From Alphaproteobacteria bacterium (GTDB lineage: Bacteria > Pseudomonadota > Alphaproteobacteria > UBA8366), in NCBI GenBank assembly GCA_030743445.1, contig JASLSL010000321.1:1-10346 (forward strand): DNA of 10,346 bases, read 5' to 3'. The notes below the pieces were generated by a model, which was not told the DNA's origin, did not search any database, and saw only the letters and a program-made list of their open reading frames with translations. Positions 5,401 through 10,346 of this stretch are shown in pieces (position 1 is the stretch's first letter; every line of letters starts with the position of its first letter). The position numbers and the translations under genes were made by a program.

Positions 5401-7127
5401 ATTACGCAGAGGTCGCCGCTCGGCCCGAGGTCCTCTTCCGCCTCCGAGATCAGCACCGCCCAGTTGCCGGGTGCATCGATCTCGCGGCACGCAACCGTCG
5501 GCGACATCGCCTGCATCCAGAAGTTATGGGTCGGATGCGCGCCGCCGGCGACGATCACGATGATCTGTTCGGGGCTCCTGGCGATCGGCCAGGGATCGTC
5601 GTCCACAGAGGCCACCGTTTCGGGATCGGCCGCCGCCTCGATCCACTGTCGGAGGCCGGTCTCCCGCACCACCGATTGCGGTATCCTGGATTTCTCCCAA
5701 AGGAATTCCTTGACCGCCTGCTTGGACGTCCAGCCGAGCGCGTTGAGCTGCATCGCGACCGGCCGCGGGATCAGCAGCGCGCCGGGCGTGCCGTGCGCCC
5801 AACCGCCGGCATAGTGGATACACGAGCTGCCGAGATAGCTCGCGACGCGGCGCAGGCTTTGCTCCGCCTCCTCCATCGGCTCTTCCTTGCCGACACCGCG
5901 GCGCACGATGTTCGAGGCGCCGGTGCCGACATAGACGGTGACCGTGTTGGCCCCGGGCTTGGCGCCGCGCTCGACGCCGACCGGCGTCCAGCCCTCGGGC
6001 AGGCCGTCCTCGTCCTCGGCGAAGACCGCGTTGGTGTAACGCATGCCGCCGAAAATCGCCATCGTGCCGACCCCCGGCAGGGCGCCGCCGACGTTCTGCT
6101 GCAGCAAGCGCAGCGCCCGGCCGATGCTCGCCCCCGCGGGATGTTGCGGGTCCGGCCCTAACAGCCCGAAGCCCGAGTTGAGCCGGATGTCCTTGGCGAT
6201 CGGGCCGTTGACGATGACCACCGGAAAGGTACTGCCCGAGGTCGCCTGAAGCTTGTCGTGGTCCATCGCCGGATCGAGGAAGGCGTCGACCGCGGCGATC
6301 AGCACCGGCAGGTATTCGGGCCGCCCGTCGGCCATGGCGAGCGCGACGGCGACGGTCTCGACCGTGGCGATGCCGCCCTTCGGCATGAACTTGCCGATCA
6401 CGTCGCCCGGCGCGCGGTCGGCGCCCTTGAGGATCCAGCCAACGCGCTCCTCGGTCGGCGGATTGAGCGGCAGGCCGTCGCCCCAGGTGTTGGTCAGGAA
6501 CAGGCGGTTCATCTGGTCGAACGCCGCCTCGTAGCCGTTGGCCTCGATCCTGACCTTGGGCGGCTCGTGCATGCCGGTCTCGGTCGTCGTCGGCGACCAC
6601 GAGAGCAGGCCCTCGACGAAGTCCTCGGCCTTGGTTTCGATCGGCGATATATCGCCGCCGACCAGGAAGGGATCGATCGGGAAGGTGACCATCGCCACTT
6701 CCCGGTCGAAGCCGAGCCCGGCGATGGCGTTGTTCAGCACGCCGACGAATTCGTCGCGCGTCAAAACGACGGTGGGGATGCCCCTGCTTTCAATACGAGC
6801 GGCGACACGGCCGCATCCAGTTGCGCAGGCGCCTCAAGAGGCGTTGCCGATGATGGCGGCGTCGGCCCCCAGCTCCTCCAACCTGTCGACGGTCTCTTCC
6901 GAGTCGATCTCGCCGATCCCCATCGGGAACTCGGTCTCGGGAATGACCGTGGCGGTCGGATAGCGCTGCTCCAAGTACTCTTTGAGGAGCGGCAACATCC
7001 GGTGCGCCTGCCACATGTCGTTCGAGATCAGGCCGATGGTCTTGCCGTCGAGCCCGTCGAGCCGGTCGGCATGCAGTTGGGTGACCTCCGTCGCGCCCGA
7101 CGGATCGAAAACTTCCAATGCGTCCAT
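5397..7127 (-). CDS. UGSC-type selenoprotein, Sec98 encoded by in-frame TGA
   Basis: Two open segments, 7127-6837 and 6833-5397, lie in one frame separated only by TGA at 6836-6834. Read through, the protein has 576 residues with selenocysteine at 98 in GNAS-U-GACATGCGRVAAR, a variant (UGAC) of the U-G-S-C motif of the UGSC (seleno)protein family; C101 and C105 follow. Residues 1 to about 175 form the UGSC-like domain: DGKTIGLISND (27-37), then GADAAIIGNAS (87-97), then SRGIPTVVLTRDEF. The rest is a second domain with WGDGLPLNPPTEERV (215-229), ATVETVAVALAMADGRPEYL (254-273) and GVGTMAIFGG, a pattern I recall from uncharacterised proteins often paired with UGSC proteins. Redox or selenol chemistry is likely; the substrate is unknown. 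ATG 7127 has GGAGG ten bases upstream. A gene caller treating TGA as stop would report a false 97-residue protein plus a protein starting at an internal codon near 6764. Confidence 0.85.
6799..6836 (-). promoter_or_regulatory. Candidate bacterial SECIS stem-loop after the UGA
   Basis: In the mRNA, 19 bases after the UGA (6836-6834), GCGGC (6814-6810) pairs with GCCGC (6803-6799) around the six-base loop CGUGUC (6809-6804). The loop begins 24 bases after the UGA and has G at its second position. Bacterial SECIS models ask for a stem with a loop about 16-37 bases downstream and a G in the first two loop positions, so it fits in place and form. High GC makes chance five-base stems common, so this supports rather than proves recoding. 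Confidence 0.5.
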
Positions 7128-7210
7128 CTCCGTCTTACCTCCAAAAATTCAGCGCTGGAGCCTAGCACGCGGCCGGCGCGGCGATAAAGCATCGGCCCCG
7201 TCGCGATCAA

Positions 7211-7252
7211 TTGACCCAGATCAACGCGGCTCGCCCAGGGCCGGCCTAGGTT
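7211..7252 (+). promoter_or_regulatory. FNR/FixK-type box (TTGACCCAGATCAA) with -10 at class II spacing
   Basis: Bases 7211-7224 match the Crp/Fnr-family anaerobox TTGAT-N4-ATCAA at nine of ten fixed positions. Its centre is 7217.5. TAGGTT at 7247-7252 is a weak -10 that would start transcription near 7259, putting the box at about -41.5, the classic class II activator position, and leaving a 22-base leader before the ATG at 7281. The palindrome is about equally well placed for the divergent selenoprotein gene: TTTATC on the minus strand at 7188-7183 would give a start near 7176. Which regulator binds (FNR, FixK, DNR or another) cannot be told. Confidence 0.6.
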
Positions 7253-7280
7253 CGAGCATTCACCGATATCGGAGATTTTT

Positions 7281-7385
7281 ATGACACCGTTGGAAACACT
7301 GATGATGGCGTTCGTGGTTGGGGGCATGGTCTTTTTCGGGATCGTATTGGCCTATTGCAGCCACGACACCAAACCGCGGGACTGA
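7281..7385 (+). CDS. 34-residue single-span membrane protein
   Basis: A short gene encoding 34 residues: MTPLETLM, one hydrophobic span (about residues 8-25, MAFVVGGMVFFGIVLAY) with a GG and a later G, then a polar tail CSHDTKPRD with Cys and His next to the membrane. GGAG at 7271-7274 lies six bases before ATG 7281, and the FNR-type box with a matched -10 sits just upstream. These three independent signals make a real gene likely despite its size. Tiny one-span subunits such as CydX or CcoQ accompany respiratory oxidases and can be oxygen-regulated, but this sequence does not match those I know, so that is only an analogy. The gene ends 21 bases before the convergent DUF1194 gene. Confidence 0.65.
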   Translation: MTPLETLMMAFVVGGMVFFGIVLAYCSHDTKPRD

Positions 7386-7406
7386 GCGGGGGAGATTGGA
7401 ACGGAA

Positions 7407-8147
7407 TTACCGGCGGCCGATTGCGCCGGTTCGCCGGGCCTGCTGCGGCGCCGCGCCCGCGGGCGGGCGGGCGGCGATTTCGGCGAGCAGCTTCTTCAGG
7501 ATCGCCGCGGCGAAGGTCTTGCGGTCGTCGGCGCGGATCGCGAACGCGCCGGGGCCGCCGATCACGAACTCTTTGAAATACTCGTAGAGCTCGGGGATGT
7601 CGGGCCGGTCGATCACCAGCCCGTTGACCGTCATGTTGCGGGCCACGGCGGCGTCGCGCGCCCGGGTGACCGACCGGCCGAGGGTGTTGGTGCCGTCGCC
7701 CGAGACATCGATCACAAGGCGGGTGCCTTCGAACACGTTGTCCTCGATCGACTTGGTGGCGAAGGCGATGGCGTCGCCGATCGCATTGCCGCCGACGCAG
7801 AACCAGCGCGGCCGCTCGACCACCCGGCGGCCGAATTCCGCCGCCGCCGGCCGGCCGCCGATCAGGGTCCAGGGCACGCTGAGGGTTTCGCAGTCCTCGG
7901 CCGCGAACTCGATATAGGCGACCGCGATCGAGCGCAGGAAGCCACCGCTGATCGCGTTCAAGACCCGGGGGTGGGCGAGCGCATCGCTGTAGCCCTCGCG
8001 TTGGAGGCGGACCTCGGCGTCGTCGATGCTGCCCGAGAGGTCGACGACGAAGGCGAGCTCCAAATCGACCGGGACCTTCTTGGCCACGGCCGGCGCCGCG
8101 GCGAGCAGCGTCGCGAACGCGGCCAGAATAAACAGCCGACCGACCAT
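7407..8147 (-). CDS. DUF1194 protein: secreted von Willebrand A-like domain
   Basis: A 246-residue protein recognised as DUF1194, vWA-like proteins known chiefly from alphaproteobacteria, role unknown. Residues 1-22 are a clear signal peptide (basic start, LFILAAFATLLAAA, cleavage after AVA), so it acts in the periplasm or outside. The metal-ion-dependent adhesion site is seen as D36-x-S38-x-S40 in VVDLSGS and D151 in VIDVSGDGTN; where vWA domains usually have Thr, this protein has GGNAIGDAI with Asn121. The tail after about 225 is Ala/Pro/Arg-rich. The frame is open to 8294, but that part overlaps the lyase gene in another frame. ATG 8147 comes one base after the lyase TGA (8151-8149), suggesting translational coupling. 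Confidence 0.88.
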   Translation of the reverse strand: MVGRLFILAAFATLLAAAPAVAKKVPVDLELAFVVDLSGSIDDAEVRLQREGYSDALAHPRVLNAISGGFLRSIAVAYIEFAAEDCETLSVPWTLIGGRPAAAEFGRRVVERPRWFCVGGNAIGDAIAFATKSIEDNVFEGTRLVIDVSGDGTNTLGRSVTRARDAAVARNMTVNGLVIDRPDIPELYEYFKEFVIGGPGAFAIRADDRKTFAAAILKKLLAEIAARPPAGAAPQQARRTGAIGRR

Positions 8148-8148
8148 C

Positions 8149-9492
8149 TCAGCCCTGGCCCACCACCCTGTCCACCATCTCGCCGGCGAGCCCGGTGTAG
8201 TTCGCCGGATCGCAGAGGGCCACGAGTTCGTCACCGGAGATGTGCTCGGCGATCTCGGGCATCGCCTGCAGCACCTCCAACAGCGTCTTGCCACTGGCGG
8301 CGGCCTCGCGGCAGGCGTCGTAGACCAGATCGTGGGCGGTCTGCCGGCCGATCGCCGCCCCCAGGCCCATCATCACCGCCTCCGAGACGATCAAGCCGCG
8401 CGAGAGGTCGAGGTTGCGCTGCATCGCCGCCGCGTCGACCTCGAGCCCGCCGAGCACGTCGAGCGCCTGTTTCAAGGCGCCGGAAGCGGCGATGAAGGCG
8501 CGCGGCAGAGCGATCCATTCCATCTGCCAGGCGCCGCTGGCGCGCTCGTGGTCGTGCAGCATGCCCTCGAGCATCAGGCCGACGTCCTGTCGCACCGCGG
8601 CGGCGGTGACGATCAGCACCTCGGAGGCGATCGGGTTGCGCTTCTGCGGCATGGTGCTGCTCGAGCCGCGGCCCTCGACGAAGGGCTCGCGCGCCTCGGC
8701 GACCTCACTCTGCACCATCAGCGTGATGTCGACCGCGATCTTGGCCAGCGTCCCGGTGACGAGGCCGAGGAAGCACACCACCTCGGCGAGGCTGTCGCGC
8801 ATCACGTGCCAGGTCGCCTCGGGCCGCCCGAGGCCGAGCTCATGGGCGAGGCCGTCCTGGACCTTGAACCCGTCCTCGCCGAGCGAGGCCAGCGTGCCGG
8901 CCGCCCCCGCGAACTGGGCAATCAGCACCCGCGGGCGGATCTCATGGAGCCGCCGCAAGTGCCGCTCGATGCCCGAGAGCCAGACCGCGACCTTGTAGCC
9001 GAAGGTGATCGGCAAGGCCTGCTGCATGTGCGAGCGCCCGGCCATGGGTGTGTCGCGGTGCTGCTTCGCCATGGTGCGGAGGATGTCGGCGAGCGACCTC
9101 AGGTCGGCCTCGATCAACGCCAGCGCCTGGCGCAGCTGCAGCACCAGCCCGGTATCCATGATGTCCTGGGTCGTCGCCCCCCAATGGACCCACTCGCCGA
9201 GCCCCTGGGGGAGCTTGGCGACGATCTGCTCGACCAGCGGCAGGATCGGATAGCCGACGATCTCGGCCCTGGCACCCATGGCGTCGAGGTCGATGATCTC
9301 GACCTTGGCGCCCTCCCCGATCGCCAAGGCCGCTGCCTCGGGAATCATGCCGAGCCGGGCCTGGACCCGGGCCAGCGCGATCTCGACCTCGATATAGCGG
9401 GCGACCAGTTGCTCGTCGCTGAACACAAGGCGCATCGCCTCGGTCGAGAGCAGGTCGCGGAAGATCTTCGATTCGAATACGGTCGACGGCAT
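8149..9492 (-). CDS. PcaB-like lyase of the fumarase/aspartase superfamily
   Basis: A 447-residue cytosolic enzyme of the class II fumarase/aspartase/adenylosuccinate lyase superfamily, homotetramers that eliminate or cycloisomerise at a carboxylate-bearing carbon. The three signature regions are HWGATTQDIMDT (103-114), GRSHMQQALPITFG (152-165, with H155) and the mobile loop GSSSTMPQKRNP (276-287). The form GR-S/T-H-x-QQALP-x-TFG recalls 3-carboxy-cis,cis-muconate cycloisomerase (PcaB), but no other protocatechuate gene is in view, so the substrate stays open. ATG 9492 is chosen: AGGGGG lies six bases upstream, the sequence before it is repeat-derived (frame open to 9669), and MPSTVFESKIFRDLLS is a normal start. 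It is the first gene of a likely pair with the DUF1194 gene. Confidence 0.88.
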   Translation of the reverse strand: MPSTVFESKIFRDLLSTEAMRLVFSDEQLVARYIEVEIALARVQARLGMIPEAAALAIGEGAKVEIIDLDAMGARAEIVGYPILPLVEQIVAKLPQGLGEWVHWGATTQDIMDTGLVLQLRQALALIEADLRSLADILRTMAKQHRDTPMAGRSHMQQALPITFGYKVAVWLSGIERHLRRLHEIRPRVLIAQFAGAAGTLASLGEDGFKVQDGLAHELGLGRPEATWHVMRDSLAEVVCFLGLVTGTLAKIAVDITLMVQSEVAEAREPFVEGRGSSSTMPQKRNPIASEVLIVTAAAVRQDVGLMLEGMLHDHERASGAWQMEWIALPRAFIAASGALKQALDVLGGLEVDAAAMQRNLDLSRGLIVSEAVMMGLGAAIGRQTAHDLVYDACREAAASGKTLLEVLQAMPEIAEHISGDELVALCDPANYTGLAGEMVDRVVGQG

Positions 9493-9522
9493 GACGGCCC
9501 CCTGTTTTGCTACGCCTAACTT

Positions 9523-9645
9523 CCCCCTCACCCTCCCGCTTCGCGGGCCCCTCCCTCTCCCCCGAAAGGGGGCGAGGGTTGCAAGCGGCGGCCTGCTATT
9601 TTCCCCTCTCCCCCTGGCCTGGGGGAGAGGGCTGGGGTGAGGGGG
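9523..9645. repeat. Composite inverted repeat (CCCCCTCACCC type)
   Basis: The outer arms CCCCCTCACCC (9523-9533) and GGGTGAGGGGG (9635-9645) are a perfect 11-base inverted repeat. Inside are smaller hairpins, such as CCCCTCTCCCCC against GGGGGAGAGG near 9603-9630 and CCCGC-TTC-GCGGG at 9535-9547. It lies immediately upstream of the lyase gene and produces the spurious arginine/proline-rich extension of that frame. It is a relative of the elements at 29-118. Confidence 0.65.
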
Positions 9646-9674
9646 TCGTTCGAATTTCAATAACACCACTCGCG

Positions 9675-9703
9675 TTGACGTTGCCCGGCCGCAAACCTAG
9701 CAT
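9675..9703 (+). promoter_or_regulatory. Sigma-70-type promoter TTGACG-N17-TAGCAT
   Basis: TTGACG (9675-9680, 5 of 6 to consensus) and TAGCAT (9698-9703, 4 of 6) are separated by the ideal 17 bases. Transcription would start near 9710, ahead of a strong ribosome site (GGGAGGGGG, 9733-9741) and ATG 9747. It is one of the two best promoter matches in the window, although the gene it serves is only a remnant. Confidence 0.55.
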
Positions 9704-9746
9704 CCCAGCCAAAGTGCAGAGGCGATAATTTCGGGAGGGGGCACCG

Positions 9747-9840
9747 ATGGTCACACCGGCAAACGAACTCGAGGGACAGGTGGCGCTACGTCACCGGCCA
9801 GGTGATCCACGTCAACGGCGGCAAGTATCTCGGGCCGTAA
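9747..9840 (+). pseudogene. Short-chain dehydrogenase remnant, internal deletion
   Basis: From ATG 9747 the sequence reads MVTPANELEGQVAL, the usual start of a FabG-like short-chain dehydrogenase just before the VTGxxxGIG cofactor motif. In another frame the following bases read RYVTGQVIHVNGGKYLGP then TAA at 9838-9840, the usual C-terminal end of the same family. The roughly 230 residues between, including the Ser-Tyr-Lys catalytic site, are missing, and the halves are out of frame. GTCACCGG at the junction encodes VTG in both places, so recombination across that short identity is a simple origin. A good promoter and ribosome site remain upstream. Any translation in the ATG frame ends at 9875 and yields only 42 residues. 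Confidence 0.8.
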
Positions 9841-9929
9841 GCGGGGGCTCCGTCGTTCAGCAGTGGGTCGGTTAAATAATGTCGCGCAATGACCCATTGC
9901 GGACATTCAGCCGAGTGGATGGTCAGGCA

Positions 9930-9966
9930 TCTGGCATTGTCGCCAAATGTCTGGCATGGCTAATAT
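9930..9966 (+). promoter_or_regulatory. Possible promoter with two TCTGGCAT direct repeats
   Basis: TCTGGCAT occurs at 9930-9937 and again at 9950-9957, 20 bases apart, about two helical turns, as for a dimeric regulator. TTGTCG (9937-9942) and TAATAT (9961-9966) could be -35 and -10 boxes 18 bases apart. This would serve the GFA gene with a start near 9973. The rest of the 180 bases between the SDR scar and the GFA gene holds only a small hairpin (GCAATG 9886-9891 with CATTGC 9895-9900). Confidence 0.35.
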
Positions 9967-10020
9967 TGGGAGCCTAGGACGTATTGTCTGGGGGAATATC
10001 GGGCTAGGGGGGATGCTTAG

Positions 10021-10346
10021 ATGAGCGACAATCATAAGGGAAAGTGTTTCTGCGGAGCAGTTGAGGTCGAGGTGACTGGCGCACCGGAAGGGATGGGCTA
10101 TTGCCACTGTGAATCCTGCCGCTCCTGGTCGGCAGGACCAGTGAATGCCTTCACGTTGTGGAAGCCCGATGCCGTTAAGATTACGAAGGGCTCGGAACAC
10201 GTCGGCAAATTCCAGAAAACCGAACTCAGCGAGCGGCAATTCTGCACGAAATGTGGAGGCCATATTATGACGGCCCATCCACCTATAGAGCTGATAGATG
10301 TCTACGCCGCTGTTCTGCCAAGTTTGAAATTCGAACCTGGAGTTCA
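10021..10346 (+). CDS. GFA/CENP-V family zinc-binding protein, 3' end cut by window
   Basis: The first 108 residues of a protein of the GFA family (named for glutathione-dependent formaldehyde-activating enzyme; related to CENP-V), small zinc-binding proteins whose physiological substrate is often unknown. All expected zinc cysteines are visible: C9 and C11 in KCFCGAVEV, C28, C30 and C33 in YCHCESCR, and C75 and C78 in FCTKCGGH. The family is usually about 120-160 residues, so most of it is here. ATG 10021 follows a G-rich ribosome site (near 10006-10012); the ATG at 10012 stops after three codons. Base composition is unlike its neighbours: 31/60 and 32/60 G+C at 10021-10080 and 10141-10200, with AT-ending codons, suggesting recent transfer. 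Confidence 0.88.
   Translation, partial: MSDNHKGKCFCGAVEVEVTGAPEGMGYCHCESCRSWSAGPVNAFTLWKPDAVKITKGSEHVGKFQKTELSERQFCTKCGGHIMTAHPPIELIDVYAAVLPSLKFEPGV

Noticed and set aside
5397..6764. A separate 455-residue protein starting at TTG 6764
   Set aside because: TTG 6764 has no ribosome site and the same frame continues upstream through the UGA into matching family sequence; it is the C-terminal part of the selenoprotein.
6834..7127. A separate 97-residue protein ending at TGA 6834
   Set aside because: It would end exactly at the family's selenocysteine position, and the conserved residues continue on the other side.
8026..9519. A 497-codon plus-strand frame opposite the lyase gene
   Set aside because: The composition (Arg, Asp, His, Gly and Leu rich) is typical of an antisense shadow; the minus-strand lyase has all three superfamily signatures.
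9493..9669. A 59-residue N-terminal extension of the PcaB-like lyase
   Set aside because: It is translation of the palindromic repeat; the ATG at 9492 has a good ribosome site and gives a normal family start.
9953..9966. A sigma-54 promoter suggested by TGGCAT upstream of the GFA gene
   Set aside because: The required TTGC element at the correct spacing is absent.
9907..10278. A 123-codon minus-strand frame opposite the GFA gene
   Set aside because: The plus strand encodes all seven zinc-site cysteines of the GFA family; the minus frame has no recognisable features.

Overview
The window is a high-GC, gene-dense stretch (one sampled line, 8821-8880, is 45/60 G+C) that looks like an alphaproteobacterium, perhaps Rhodospirillales-like. 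The basis is codon use, the mix of families (DUF1194, HspQ, CaiB/BaiF CoA-transferase, DUF169, a UGSC-type selenoprotein) and the dense intergenic palindromes of the GTCATTCC/GGAATGAC type. No rRNA, tRNA, CRISPR array or transposase was found.

Layout, left to right. Bases 1-339 hold no gene and carry two kinds of GC-rich palindromic repeat. A CaiB/BaiF CoA-transferase (340-1539) is followed after 11 bases by a small cupin gene broken by a one-base loss in a C run. A perfect hairpin overlaps the cupin stop. A 104-residue protein of unknown function (1989-2303), possibly read from a leaderless mRNA, and a DUF169 protein (2416-3210) follow. A composite inverted repeat (3214-3330) separates them from three minus-strand genes: an EthD/Dabb-like small protein, hspQ, and an NTF2/lumazine-binding-like protein. 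The last is divergent from a gamma-carbonic-anhydrase-like gene (4786-5400).

The centre of interest is 5397-7127 on the minus strand. Two reading frames that appear as separate genes are one frame interrupted by a single TGA at 6836-6834. The residues around it read GNAS-U-GACATGC, which matches the UGSC family of (seleno)proteins, so the TGA is best read as selenocysteine 98 of a 576-residue protein. A stem-loop placed as a bacterial SECIS lies just downstream. The protein joins a UGSC-like N-terminal domain to a large C-terminal domain with a DGLPLNPPTEERV motif.

Divergent from the selenoprotein is a 34-residue single-span membrane protein gene (7281-7385). Between them is a near-perfect FNR/FixK-type box, TTGACCCAGATCAA, centred about 42 bases before the inferred start of the small gene's transcript. 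Next come a secreted vWA-like DUF1194 protein and, just upstream on the minus strand, a PcaB-like lyase of the fumarase/aspartase superfamily. Their stop and start codons lie one base apart. Beyond a palindromic repeat (9523-9645) an apparently intact promoter and ribosome site lead into a scar: the first dozen codons of a short-chain dehydrogenase joined out of frame to its last 18 codons. The window ends in a 5' fragment of a GFA/CENP-V zinc protein of clearly lower GC (about 52-53% on two sampled lines), suggesting different ancestry.

The genes do not form one pathway. Possible themes are CoA-thioester/aromatic acid metabolism (CaiB, PcaB-like lyase, SDR remnant) and redox or oxygen-linked functions (selenoprotein, FNR-type box, small membrane protein).
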